64,000 bases of DNA from Euclidia mi (GCA_944739405.2 OX123183.2:93200729-93264728), one strand, 5' to 3'; shown: positions 20,749 through 32,386, numbered from the stretch's first letter. Numbers and translations are program-made. The notes: a model not told the origin generated them from the letters alone.

Positions 20749-23460
20749 TCAGAATCAGAATCAGTCATTTATTCACATGAGATGGTAATACAAGTTGATA
20801 CATAATGATAAAGTACAAGTCATCTCGCCTACAATAGGCATGTGAAAATTTAAATATTTAAATTATACAATAATACTAAATTATATTATAATAACAAAAG
20901 GACCACAATAAGCATACATATAATCTTAAATTAATTTATATTTATTTATAATTCAAGTATTAATTAATGGTGTAAAAACAGTTTTCAATTAACCATGCCT
21001 TTAATTTTCGTTTGAATTGGGTGATGGGAAGTTCTCTGAAAGCACGTGGAATATGATTATATACTTTTATGCACATCATGAAACAATTATTTTTATGATA
21101 TGTGCTTCTACATGCTATCATTTTCAACTTAGTGGGGTCCCTTGATTAGAACCTACAATCTTCCCGCACTCTGGTAAACATGTCTTCATGGGTTCTCACA
21201 AACATTCCTATTTCTAGGATGTACATCGATACCAAGATCAAAATACCAAGATCCTTGAATAGTGGTGTGCATGACTCAAAAGGCCCGGCTCCACAAATTG
21301 CTCTAACGCATTTTTTCTGCATAATAAACGCCCTAGTAATGTGAGTTGAGTTACCCCACAATAGCAAACCGTACCTCAAAAGAGAACCTAGATAACCATG
21401 GTAGGCTGTAAGAGTTGCTGCTTCATTGGTGGTTCTCTTTAATTCTCTTAGAGCATAAGTGAACCTACTAATTCTTTTGCATACTGAGTCTATACGTATT
21501 TTCCAGTTACAATGTTCGTCTAAAGTAAGTCCAAGAAATTTTATATTATCAACTTTATTTAGTTTTTTTTCGTCAAGTGTAATGTTAATTTGTACCGGTA
21601 CTTGTTTGTAGTTCGAGAAATGTATGTATTGGGTTATGGAGATGTTTATTTTTAATTTGTTGTTAGAGAGCCAGTTCAAAATATTATTCAATGTCATACG
21701 AACTGTGACTTCTTGATCCTCGGTCTTGACTTGAGGCACGATTACTGACACGTCATCGGCAAAGAGTACGCACTTGTGACATGTGGCACTTGGAAGGTCA
21801 TTTATGTACAAGAGAAACAATAGTGGGCCTAATATCCTTCCTTGCGGTACTCCGGCTTTGTTACTCCTAGAGCATGATCTGTAGCTTGTTGACACTAGGT
21901 TATCATTAATGCGCGACAATTCGACGCATTGGCGTCGTTCATAGAGATAGCTACTTATCCAACTCAGAGCAGTACCACGAATGCCGTAACGCTCACATTT
22001 ATTGAGTAAGATTTCAAAATTTACTAGATCGAAAGCCTTGCTCATATAAAAAAAATGACAGTAACTGGTTGTTTTTTATCTACGTTTTCCGTTATGGATT
22101 TTATTAACGAGTATGCAGCGGGTGTGGTAGATTTACCTTTTTGGGACCCGTTCTGTTCCTCTTTGATTATTTCATGTTTATTAAGAAACTCATTCAACCT
22201 AGAATACATAACTCTCTCATATATCTTAGATAATATGGGTATAAGAGTGATAGGCCTGTAATTGTTTACGTCTAACACGCAGCCTTTTTTATGTACGGGC
22301 ATCACTATAGATATCTTCAGTTTATCAGGAAATGTTCCGTTAATGAATGACACGTTTATTAAGTGACAAAGTACTGGAGATATGGTTAACGCACATGCTT
22401 TTATTGTGGACGTGGGAACCTCGTCGTATCCCACAGATTTTTTGTTACTTAACGATTGTATAGTCTTCAGAATTTCAGTAGGAGTGCAAGGACGCAAGAA
22501 AATACTGAAATGATTCCTGTTGGGCTCAGTGTAAGTCTTATTTCTAATGTGCCGATCTACATCATTATTATCAGCAACATTAGTAAAAAAGTCGTTAAAA
22601 GTGTTTGCAATAGCGACAGGATCATTTATTACATGATTATCACTCTTTAAAAAATTTATCTGTTTACTTATTTTTGCCGAATCCGACCTATGATTAATGA
22701 CGTTCCAAGTAGTTAAACCTTTATTTGCAGAGTTTTGTATATATTTGAGATTAACTGACTTTTTTGATAAGGTTATACATTTCTTTAAGATTTTATTATA
22801 TTTGCTGTAAAGAGCTAGTTTATTTGTATTTAAGTTTTTATAACAAGATTTTTTTAGTGTTCTTTTGTATCTACAGCTGATCTTAATGCCGTTAGATATC
22901 CATTTAGGCTTCATACTATTGCTATGGATTTTAACTTTTTTTAAAGGAAAACACAAGTTATAAAATAAAATAAACATTTCATGAAAATTGTCAAAAGTTC
23001 TATTAGCATCATCATCGTTAAAAATGTCATTCCACGAAATACCATTTAAAGCGTCATTAAACTTTTTAATATTATCAATATAATAGTCTCTAACATGGAT
23101 GTACAGGTCTCCCAAGTGATAATGAGCATAGAAATCTTCGTCACTGTTCGGCAACGGTCGTATTCCCCGAGCGTCGGAAGACGATATGTATATAGAGTTG
23201 TAAAGTGCATAATTTAGTAAAATTATGTTTTGTGCTAAAAAAAATAAATATTGATTTATCAGTAAAGAAATTTGATTCGATAGTTCCATATAAGTAAATA
23301 GTGAAGAAAACCACAAGATAGCGAATATGCTACAATTTTTGTTGAATTGATTTACTTCGATTATAATACTTTTTAAGTGTCTTGCTGTAGCTGGTGTAAT
23401 GATGGAAGAAAAGAAGGTTTAAGTAATACAAGGTTTATATTAGAAGAAGAAAAATGGTTT
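20749..23460 (-). mobile_element. 5'-truncated non-LTR retrotransposon (CR1/jockey-like RT)
   Basis: Two minus-strand frames, 23316-22042 and 22045-21146, encode one ORF2. The first carries an inter-domain region, then the RT fingers (PVHKKGCVLDVNNYRPITLI, SKIYERVMYSRL, QNGSQKGKSTTPAA). The second carries SKAFDLVN, GVPQGRILGPLLFLLYINDL, the catalytic LFADDVSVIV, FLGLTLD and a C-terminal region. They are separated by one missing base in a run of eight T's just before MSKAF. No endonuclease domain remains, so it is 5'-truncated. The 3' end carries repeats of TGATTCTGATTC, a short-repeat tail typical of CR1-like elements. Absent from copy 2 of the duplication. Confidence 0.85.
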
Positions 23461-23496
23461 TCAAACACAGGTTACATTAAAATCTTAGAAATCTAA

Positions 23497-25097
23497 TCAT
23501 AACATCTCAGTACAAAAGTATTTACAGCAGTGATCATTCCAGAATAATATTACAATTACAAAAAAATAATCAGAATCAGGGAGGATCTCTATAATTCCTG
23601 ACATCGTAGATTCATCTGAACTTTCATTATGCTCTTGTTCATTGACACTTTCCTCACTGCTATCACCTGTGTAAATAATCATTTCATCAGAAAAACTATC
23701 GATTCTTGGGTCAAATTTTCTATATTCATCTTCGCATTTAACAGCATGATCACAAACTTTTTTCCATTCTTCTGGTCCTATATTATTGATTTTTTCTAAT
23801 ATAGCATCTTTAACTAACGTGACAGTCATTGCAATATTTTTTTTGGCTACGTGTTGCTTTATTTGGGACCAAATGGGGTTAAAATGGGCAGTATTTTCAA
23901 TGGGGTTAAAATCGGGATGATATGGTGGCAATCGTATAATTTGATGCCCACGTTCCTCCATTATACGGTCAATGACAAATTCTGTGTAGATAGATAGATA
24001 GATAACAACTTTATTGCGCAAATACAATTGTGTATTTCTCTTTATGTCTTTTTATAATTTTATACAAATCGGGTTTCAGTTTCTTTAGGTCATGCGGAAT
24101 GTTGTGTTATTGTAACCAAGCTATCGTTTGTGGTTTAGGTGTATGAGTTTGGTGGTTTCACAGACAGCTTATTATGATATGGTGCGTTGTCAATTACCAA
24201 CACATTATTAGGAGGCAAGTTAGGAATCAATTGATTGCGTAGCCAAGCTTGATAACGTTCCGCGTTTATTTCTTTATGATAATCACCTTCTGAGTCGACA
24301 CATTTATGTAACATTAGAGCCCCTGGGACGAAGCCTTTTTCATTGCCTGCGTGTACAATAATTATTCTCTCTCCTTTGGAAATGGGTTGTTTGATACCTT
24401 TTTTGCCGCTATCTTGCCAAGTTTTACCCTTAGTATGTGATGTATGCACGTATGACTCGTCCATAAACACTATATTTCTACCAGAATTCCTCAGCTGTTG
24501 TATTTCTCTGAGATATTTGATCCTTTTTAAACGTATATGATGCTTTTCCATAAGTTACCGTCTATTATTATCAGTTTTCAGAAACCTAAACCCCATTTCT
24601 TTCAAGATCAGCCTTAAAGTCTCTGCACAGCTTTTGAAATTAATAGCTTCGATCAACTTTTTTCTCAAATTATTTACAGTTGGGAGTTCTTTGAGCGTCA
24701 AGTGAAAATTGTATATCATATTACGAATAACACAGTAGTCGAAATCATCAAGTCCTAGCCGAAATCTACTTTTAGGTTTTCCTTTTTTCGGTGTGGAAAA
24801 TTTCATTGATTGATTCTGTTTTTTTTTCGTTTAAAATATTAGTCAAAGTTCGTCGTGAAATTCGTGGTCTTTTTTGAAAACATTGGCTTCATTTAAGAAA
24901 TAAAGGTACACATTAAATACCATTTGCCGTGCTTGTGACTTAAGTGGCTTTCCACGTTTAAATTTATCCATTCTGGAAGAATACGTCTGAAAGAAAATGG
25001 TATGGGCAGAGTTAGACATATTTTTATTTATTTGTTGTATTATTGCATTATGTACTAATATCTTAATATATAAAATCCTTGCGTTACTGACTAACAT
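23497..25097 (-). pseudogene. broken DDE transposase (IS630/Tc1-mariner superfamily)
   Basis: Four minus-strand frames in order make one transposase. 25097-24843 has KFKRGKPLKSQARQMVFNVY, 24806-24555 a second HTH region (LGLDDFDYCVIRNMIYNFH), and 24551-24135 the first two catalytic Asp (VFMDESYVHT and VLVIDNAPYHN). 24027-23497 has the Glu region (HPDFNPIE ... IWSQIKQHVAKK) and an acidic tail (SSEESVNEQEHNESSDEST). The Asp-to-Glu spacing is interrupted by a GATA-run insertion near 23990-24003, and HFNPI is duplicated next to the catalytic Glu. At least three breaks make it inactive. Confidence 0.8.
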
Positions 25098-25265
25098 ACA
25101 GACACGCTACAGCCGAAACTATTGGGCGCAGGAATCTGAAATTTGGCATGTATGTTCCTTGGGGACCTTAGGGGTGCACTAAGAAGGGATTTCCCGAAAT
25201 TCCCACGGGATCGGCCAAAACGGGTAAATTAAAAAAAAATGCAGGCGTAGCTGCTGGCGTCCTCT
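25070..25265 (+). repeat. Helitron-like interspersed repeat
   Basis: It starts near AAAATCCTTGCGTTACTGAC, has GGCGCAGGAATCTGAAATTT and ends GGCGTAGCTGCTGGCGTCCT followed by CTAG. A second copy at 61141-62023 is split by another element. The CTAG 3' end is what Helitron-type elements show, but I did not find a hairpin, so the class is tentative. Confidence 0.5.
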
Positions 25266-26022
25266 AGTACTTTATAATATTATGTATTCCTATATCTATT
25301 TGTTTATTGTGTGTATCTTTTTAAAATGTTTTTTCTAGTACTTAATAAGTATTTAAAGTAGGTATTTTTATTTTTTTAATATTAACAAGCCGTTAAAATG
25401 TTAGTATATTTACGTATTTTACAAAATAAACTATTTAAATTTGAATAACATAATTAAATTCACCTTTGAAAACAAAACCAAGAAGGGTGTGTAATAGCAG
25501 CTCTATATAATTCCACACAGAGAGAACACGTGCAGTCGCCACCAAAGAGTATACAAATACTACGTAAGAGTCACCACTATTATATAAAGACGACTGACGG
25601 ACCTTTGACGGACCGGCGACCGCCGCCGCCGCCGACCGCCCGAATTGTTTTCGATTGTGTACACATAATATTCACTCCTATCTCTTTCGAACAAGGTGCA
25701 AAATGCAAGTGCATTGTTTAGGGCTCTTACAATTCAATGATTCGGGTGTTTCCGGGAATACGACAATTAACGAAGATCTGCATGCGCATTATTAATTTGG
25801 GAGTACTGTACCAGTAATGTGGTCTAGGTATATTATTGGCTGGAAATTTTAGAAGCTGGCATGTGTTATGGTCACACATTTTGTGGCTGACAACGCTCAC
25901 TGATACCTACACTGACGATCATCAAAATGTTAGGGTACCTACCTACTTCCTGAAGTGCTACCCATCTGAGATTCTGAGATTTAGTACGTAAACTAAGTTA
26001 AGTAGTCTATACAACCAAAAAA
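25266..26022. other. gene-free stretch at the resumption of the duplication
   Basis: Homology to copy 2 resumes at 25883 (GTGGCTGACAACGCTCAC). The TA at 26003-26004 is the empty site of the element found at 42482-43113 in copy 2. No coding exon seen. Confidence 0.6.
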
Positions 26023-26676
26023 CCGGCCAAGTGCGTGTCGGGCCACGCGCAATGTAGGGTTCCTTAGTTGCCCATAATGGCCATTATTGATAATAACTTC
26101 TGTTTCACATGGGACTAAAAACGGGCATCTTTAAGATTAAGCCAGCGCTCCCAATGTAAACTCACAGAAATAGGTATTTATAAGTTAACTGACGATTACT
26201 CGTGAACTAGTGATGTCTACTTAGCCGTGATAGTTTTCCTTTTAAATTCGTTATATGTACTACATTTGTGATTTTTTTCACTTCTTCCAAATTAATAGTT
26301 TAGCCGGCAGAGGGGGGGGGGGACACTGGAGTCTAACAATTTTTTTCAATTCAAAGCTTGATATTTGACAAACATATCACTTGATCGAAAAATGATTTGA
26401 GTAAACTAATAATATTTTTTTTAAACCTTTCCAATGATACCCCACACAATAGGGTACTCAACCAAAAAAAAATTCAACCTCACTATATATGTAGGGAGAT
26501 ACCCTTAAAAAAATATTTTCCTAAATTTTATTCTACAGTTTTGTTGCAATATTATATGTCTATATTCATGTCAAATATCAGCTTTCTAGCACCAGGCGTC
26601 TTTGAGCTAGGCTGCGGACGGACAGACGGACGGACATGACGAAACTATAAGGGTTCCTTGTGGACTACGGAACCCT
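26023..26676. mobile_element. A-tract-inserted element, CCGGCC...GGAACCCT, copy 1
   Basis: It begins CCGGCCAAGTGCGTGTCGGG and ends ACTACGGAACCCT, between two A6 runs. The aligned site in copy 2 (near 43130) is a single A6 run, so this is a clean insertion with A-rich target duplication. Near the left end GTAGGGTTCC is inverted relative to GGAACCCT at the right end. It contains repeated GGACGGACAGACGG and no coding frame. Confidence 0.75.
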
Positions 26677-26841
26677 AAAAAAGAAACAAAATCCTAAACC
26701 TCTCCCTCCGCCCCCAATTTCTAAAATTGGTGTCAGTTTGTATGAGACTTTCACTAATTTTTATGCTAGAGCAGCATTTCCCAAACTATGGTTCGCGACA
26801 CGAGCCACCAGCTAATATAATATGAGTGGGTCCTAAGAGAC

Positions 26842-26896
26842 GGCGCAAACGGGCCATCGACCACAGCCAGTTGTATGTTGGTGGCCCGTTTGCGCC
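26842..26896. repeat. short form of inverted-repeat MITE
   Basis: Arms GGCGCAAACGGGCCA and TGGCCCGTTTGCGCC enclose a short loop. In copy 2 (43293-43376) the same element has 25-bp perfect arms, so this copy has lost inner sequence. Confidence 0.7.
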
Positions 26897-27099
26897 GATC
26901 CTTAAATGAGAGGCGATACTGGCTGACTGAGCCACCGACGCGGTGGATCGATGAGTAAAGAAGGGACATACTTACGTTTCCCACTCGGCCAAAGTAAACT
27001 AAGAACAGTAAGGGAGTCCCCATCTTCGAATGTAGAGTTCACAACCTGAATAGGAGAGGTACGACATGGACGTTAGATATTAGACATGATTTTCGTCTA

Positions 27100-27270
27100 G
27101 CCCACTTTCATCTTAAGACCTACTTGTTGGGCGACTCTACAGAGGTCACCGAGCATTGTGTTGAAGTCTTCCATGGTCTCAGCCATTACTACAATATCAT
27201 CAGCAAATCGAAAGTATGTCGATGCCGAGTCCTTCCGAGTCCAGAAGCTTGGATACCGTCTTTCAGCGCA
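27100..27270 (-). pseudogene. RTE reverse transcriptase remnant, duplication copy 1
   Basis: On the minus strand the bases encode FADDIVVMAETMEDFNTMLGD, the RT catalytic block, within a decayed 170-bp patch. The same patch occurs at 43575-43755, so it predates the segmental duplication. Confidence 0.65.
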
Positions 27271-28345
27271 GCGGTGAGATATTTAATTATTTAAAAAAAC
27301 ATGGTCGAGTATTTAATTAATAAAAATGCTATTTATGTCTTATTTCTTATTCGAGCAGTGATTTGGTAATGATTTCTTTTTTTTATAATTCTATTTAAGC
27401 GGTATCTTGGTAATGCTGTGTAATTCGTCCTGAATTACACAGCATTACCAAGATCTTGCCACAGGAGAATCTGAGCATCACCAATATTTTTCTAAAGAGG
27501 TGGGTCTCAATGTTGAAAATTTTGTTTGAAGGGTCGCAGCCAGGTCGCAGGAGGTCATGATTGGATTGGACGACAGGAATTTTTGCATACGGACGTTTTG
27601 TAAGAAACAAAAAAACACGTGTAGGAATCAGGTTTTTCACAAATTCACTCTCTAACTCCACCATCTGTACCTACCTCTTCGTCAAAATGCATGGCTTGGA
27701 AGTTTCGTTTCTTCTGAAACTAAATTATATTCACTTACCACATTAGTGTTTCAACCTGACATAATTCTAGCATTATCGTACCTAGGACAGATCTCTCGCC
27801 AAAATTATGGTTTCGCCGTTTGCTACAGTGACGAGGTCGAAGCGAACGCTTTTTATGGTAGGTACGCAAATATCTAGTTTCTGAAGTAATGTGCTATGCG
27901 AATATTCTTGTTGTAGACTATAAAGGCACTGCGCCTGTAGACCAATGGATTTTTATTAAGAAAATAACGCCTCGTAAACTATTTTCATATTACATAATTA
28001 TGTGTAACGCACTTAACTAGGTATATTACGGATTTGTACAGCATTGTATATTTGTAAAGCAGCTGTACCTACCTACAAAATTTTTTGGCGCCTAGGTAGG
28101 TACACATCGTTGGCCAGTTAAGTGTTGTCCCAAGGTGGTGTAGCAAGGCCGATGTAGGTACCTAAGACTTTCAAAAGCAACCAGTTTCCCAAACAATTTG
28201 TAGTTAAGGTTTCTGGTTAAGGCTAAATTTTTATTAAAGAATTCTGAAAACAATGTAAATGTCATGGCTTGCCATGCTGTATAAAACTAAGCCATACAAC
28301 ATGTTTAATGAGCAAATCCGAGAACATTGAGCCTATGTTTAAAAA

Positions 28346-29167
28346 CCGGCCAAGTGCGTGTCGGGCCACGCGCAATGTAGGGTTCCGTAGTTGCCCATAA
28401 TGACTTGCTGCAAAGGGTATTAATGTACAACAAATCCGACTGTTTATTTTGCTGAAAAAATAATTTTAACAACACTATTATAAGAACCTAAGTTTTGTCT
28501 AAACAAAAATGCTAGGTATATATCCAGTTATGTATTGTAAACATAAAATGTGGTTTCCAAGATATACTATTACTATACATACGTAGTACCGTAGTACATT
28601 ACATACCAAAGTACGTATATCTTTAAGATTAAGCCAGCGTGCCCAATGTAAACTCACAGAAATAGGTGTTTATAAGTTAACCGACGATTACTCGTAAACT
28701 AGTGATATCTACTTAGCCGTGATAGTTTTCCTTTTAAATTCGTTATATGTACTACATTTGTGATTTTTTTCACCTCTTCCAAATTAATAGTTTAGCCGGC
28801 AGAGGGGGGGGACACTTGAGTCTCACAATTTTTTTCACTTCAAAGCTTGATATTTGACAAAGCAATCACTTGATCGAAAAATGATTTGAGCAAACTAATA
28901 ATATTTTTTTAAAACCTATCCAATGATATCCCACATGATGGGGTACTCAACCAAAAAAAAATTCAATCCTACTATATATGTAGGGGAGACACCCTTAAAA
29001 AAAATATTTTCCTAAATTTTATTCTACACTTTTATTGCAATATCTTATGTCTATATTCATGTCAAATATCAGCTTTCTAGCACCAGGCGTCTTTGAGCTA
29101 GGCTGCGGACGGACAGACGGACGGACATGACGAAACTATAAGGGTTCCTTGTGGACTACGGAACCCT
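28346..29167. mobile_element. A-tract-inserted element, CCGGCC...GGAACCCT, copy 2
   Basis: Same family and orientation as 26023-26676, with the same start and end, flanked by A5 on both sides where copy 2 of the duplication has one A5 (TGTTTAAAAACGAGACAG near 44755). It is about 170 bp longer than the first member because of an inner segment near 28400-28615. Confidence 0.75.
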
Positions 29168-29266
29168 AAAAACGAGACAGTGCAGTTCAATATCTTTATT
29201 TTACAATTAGAGGATGATGGAAACAAGGCCAGGCCGCCCCTATGTGCAATGATAGAGATGGGCGGT

Positions 29267-29344
29267 GGGTAAATACCCGACGGGTAAATACCCAGGTATT
29301 TTCCCATTTAGGAATAAACTGGGTATTTACCCGGGTAAATACCC
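29267..29344. repeat. cluster of GGGTAAATACCC palindromic motifs
   Basis: GGGTAAATACCC occurs at 29267-29278, 29282-29293 and 29333-29344, and its reverse complement GGGTATTTACCC at 29321-29332. The last two abut, making a perfect 24-bp palindrome at 29321-29344. It lies just outside the duplication end. It could be the end of a hAT-type MITE; no target duplication was fixed. Confidence 0.7.
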
Positions 29345-29570
29345 GAAGCATGGGTATTTTCAAAAAAATGTTGAGAAAGCGCACGATTTATTTGAACTAC
29401 AGTCAATAGTCGTTTAGAGTTCTTATATTTGATCTTACAACCTGATATACTATTATAGATGTTTTAGTAATATGGAAATAATATAATGTCATCACATGGA
29501 ATACTTTGAAACGTTTCTTCTGCTCCATCGCTTCTTAAAAACGCTTAGTATTATTGTAAAGAGACTTACG

Positions 29571-29705
29571 GCCGGTTTCAATATTCGATCTATCCATAGA
29601 TTAAGAGATTCTAGATACGTAGTTGATATATTTTGTATGGAGCTTATGTCAAAACTGAATCCAGGATCTTAAAAATTGGATAGATTAAATATTGAATTTA
29701 GCGGC
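29571..29705. repeat. 135-bp MITE, family member 2
   Basis: The left end GGTTTCAATATTCGATCTAT is mirrored at the right by the complement of GATAGATTAAATATTGAA. The middle carries TTTTGTATGGAGCTTAT as in 841-975. No coding capacity. Confidence 0.65.
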
Positions 29706-29799
29706 TAGAGATATGAATAGATGATATAGAGAAAGCTAATATGCTTAGGTACATGTCGTCGGAGGAGAGCACTAGCATTTTAGGCCTTTTCTGTTGGCG

Positions 29800-30260
29800 C
29801 TCCGGAGATGGACCACAGATTTTAGCAGATTTATGGGGCTCAAGAAATTAAGACCCCTTTGTACGGACAGCATTCATAGAACCCCACACTGAAATTGTCC
29901 ACATCTGCGGACTCACCCAGGTGTTCAAGCTGATAGCTATCGAAGTTTTGGATATGAACGGGTGCTGGTTGGAGCGTAGACTTCGTGAATCTTAACCGTT
30001 TGAGGCTTGTACTAATATTCAATGTGTCTCGTACCAGATGGCAAGAGACCACTTTAAACTAATTGCTCTCAGAGACATCATAATAATATTTGCCTCTCCG
30101 TCGACATGATAAAGTCAATCTACTTAATTTCTAGCAGAATCGTCTGAACTTATCTAGGTGCACTTGCAGTATTCTCGCATTTTAAAGAAGAAATTTAATG
30201 TATGGTATGGAGTCCTTCCTTCTCCATGAATTTAACAAGCAAGTCACCCCGTCAGTTACA
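29800..30260 (-). pseudogene. RTE endonuclease-region fragment
   Basis: The minus-strand frame 30052-29840 reads HLVRDTLNISTSLKRLRFTK, matching the SDHRLVRGTLNIDYKLERVR region of the RTE element at 37083-41570. Upstream bases around 30225 encode a piece like the LLVNFLEKEGL motif. It is a decayed partial copy. Confidence 0.6.
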
Positions 30261-30556
30261 ATGTCCATAATAATATTCTAATTGCCCGACTCTCAGCTCA
30301 GTACTGCGTTGAAATAGTTTATGACAACGGTGTAATGGATTTTGAAGATATATACCTATTAGTTCAAGATAATTCCACATGCATATCTCCACCTCGTCAT
30401 CGGGTGGGCACCTCCTTGTGATTTTTGGTCGCGCCCAGTTGTAGATAAATTTACCGGTATTGAGGACTATTGATCCTCACCCTGTCTTCGGTCCTCAGAT
30501 AGGCTTATAATATCCCATAGCTTTCATGCTTATCGCAACTTTCTCGATCCTTTTTA

Positions 30557-31265
30557 CCCGACTGCGCGACGCAAAGGAGGGTAATGTGTTTATCAGGCTA
30601 TGTATGTATGTATGTAGGTATGTTTGTTTCTATGAGTCGTTCTAGAGACCAAATGCGTAGGCCGATTTTGATGATTCTTACGTCAATCGATTCGTCATAA
30701 CATTGCGAGTGTCACTAAAGACATGACAGTAGGTAATCAAAATTCACTACAACGAAAACCAGACGTCATATTGTCAAAATAAAAAAGTCGATGAACTATG
30801 TCAAGTGGGGTGTCGTTGAATAGGTATTTTAAAATCACCTTTAGATTCCTTTTATCATTTTTCATTTTAAATAATAGTTTAGGATATATAACGATTTAAA
30901 GTTGTTTAACAAAACAGTCATCCTCGAAGTCCATGAATCGTAACTAAAAAGTATAAAATAAAAATAAAAATTTAAAGAAAAACAAATAACCCGACTGCGT
31001 AAAAACTAATTTAAAAAATACGTGGAAATACTAACTTAAAAGAAAATAAAAAGAAAGAAACAAACCCAGTAGTTTAGAATTATGTTAAGTAATACTAAAT
31101 AACTACACAATTGAAATAGTTTTATAATCGAAACACATATAAAACAATACTAAAGTATTACTTAACAGAATTCTAAAGTACCGGGCTTGTTTCTTTCTTT
31201 TTAGTTTTTATTTAAGTTAGTTTTGTCACGTATTTTTTTTAAATTAGTTTTTACGCAGTCGGGTT
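30557..31265. repeat. foldback repeat with CCCGACTGCG ends
   Basis: CCCGACTGCG occurs at 30557-30566 and 30990-30999, and inverted at 31254-31263. The arms 30988-31094 and 31156-31265 are over 100 bp long, match with few mismatches and enclose a loop of about 61 bases, so this part would fold as a long hairpin. Between the first two CCCGACTGCG copies lies unrelated AT-rich sequence with a (TATG)n run. No coding frame. Confidence 0.8.
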
Positions 31266-31647
31266 TTTTGTTATTCTTAAAAAAAAATTTTCTACATCAA
31301 CAATCTTCTCGTCGGTATGCAGTGTACGTGTGTTAAGTGTTTCCTTGGCCAATGTTCATTAGTAGTGGTAGCTGGATCTCATGCAAATTCTCTATACCCC
31401 GCTATTTCTGACTTGGGTAACGGCCATGGGAACAGCGGGGCCGCCGGACTAGGAGCCGGTTTATGGTGTGGCTCATTTTTGGGAGCTTTCGGGTTTTCTC
31501 ACGATTCCCCTAAGGGAAACGGGGGGAAACTGATGCAGGTGGTGTGCTGTCTCAGTGAGTTTGGCCGCCGTCTACAACTGCAGACGGATCACGAGAGTGT
31601 GGTCCTTGCCACTGGGGTCGTATCCGGGCGTCTAGTCCTGGTGTGCT
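31266..31647. other. GC-rich tail adjoining the jockey-like fragment
   Basis: It is much richer in G and C than its surroundings and directly follows (on the minus strand) the end of the RT fragment 31648-32340, so it is probably its 3' untranslated region. The plus-strand open frame over it (31317-31673) shows no domain. Confidence 0.4.
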
Positions 31648-32340
31648 TCACGCCGCTAGCGAAATATACGTGACCCCATCGGCAGTATTCCCAAGAGGGG
31701 AACATCCGGTGAGCGATCTACGAGCCAGCGGCGGCGGAGATCGAGCTTGCCGGGGGAGGCTCCCGTCAAGAGCCCGCATTGACGAACTGAAGTCAGTCCA
31801 GTGTGGTTGATCCAGTGGGCGCTGATGGTAGGGCGCCAGCTCCCACAAGTGGTGGAAGCATGATCCCTCAGCGTGGGCGAACATGTTGGCGCTCAGGCGA
31901 CTAATGAAGCCATCGAGGCTCTCCATGCATAGGCCGCTGGAGATGACGTCGTTCCTCAAGTAGGGAGCTTCTACAACAGCGCGTAGGGCGAGCGACTGAT
32001 TGCGGAGGGTCGCCGCTACCAGCACGTACCACGCTGGGGAGGCCTAAGTGAGACGGGTGCGGATGTATGCCTTGTAGATGGCCAGCTTCACACGGAGCGG
32101 AAGTCAGGACGTCAAGACAGGGCCCAGGAGAGCTCGAGTGGTTCGCGCTTGGCCAACAACTTTCTTGACGTGTGGGACCATCGTGAGACGACGGTCTATG
32201 GTCACGCCGAGGTATTTGACCGTCGGAGTCCAGTCAACGTGGTGTTCGAGCATGGTGAGAGGCGGGGACAGTCTCCGTCCATTTTTGGGAGGTTTGCCGT
32301 ACCTAACCGCTTTTATACTAATCGTTTCACTATTATACAA
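31648..32340 (-). pseudogene. jockey-clade RT C-terminal fragment
   Basis: On the minus strand 32340-32104 encodes VKYLGVTIDRRLTMVPHVKK, the post-catalytic thumb region of jockey-like RTs. Frame-shifted sequence then continues as LVAATLRNQSLALRAVVEAP, YLRNDVISSGLCMESLDGFI and SRLSANMFAHAE down to 31648. The catalytic domain is missing and at least one frameshift is present. Confidence 0.8.
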
Positions 32341-32386
32341 ATCGTTCCAGGAATTAACGGGATTTACTAACCATAATTATATTATA

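Larger units (their letters stand above)
15929..29230. repeat. segmental duplication copy 1 (esterase B unit)
   Basis: From TTGACAACCTTCATTT on the left to GATGATGGAAACAAGGCC on the right, this block aligns in the same orientation with 32740-44813, covering promoter, all three esterase exons, both introns and about 9 kb downstream. Differences are mostly clean insertions: relative to copy 2, this copy has an extra 20749-25882 (non-LTR element, DDE transposase, repeats) and two A-tract insertions at 26023-26676 and 28346-29167. It lacks the RTE/mariner, the foldback and the TA-flanked element present in copy 2. Confidence 0.9.

Noticed and set aside
31317..31673. 118-codon Gly-rich plus-strand frame
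   Set aside because: It overlies the GC-rich tail of a minus-strand jockey-like fragment; no homology seen.
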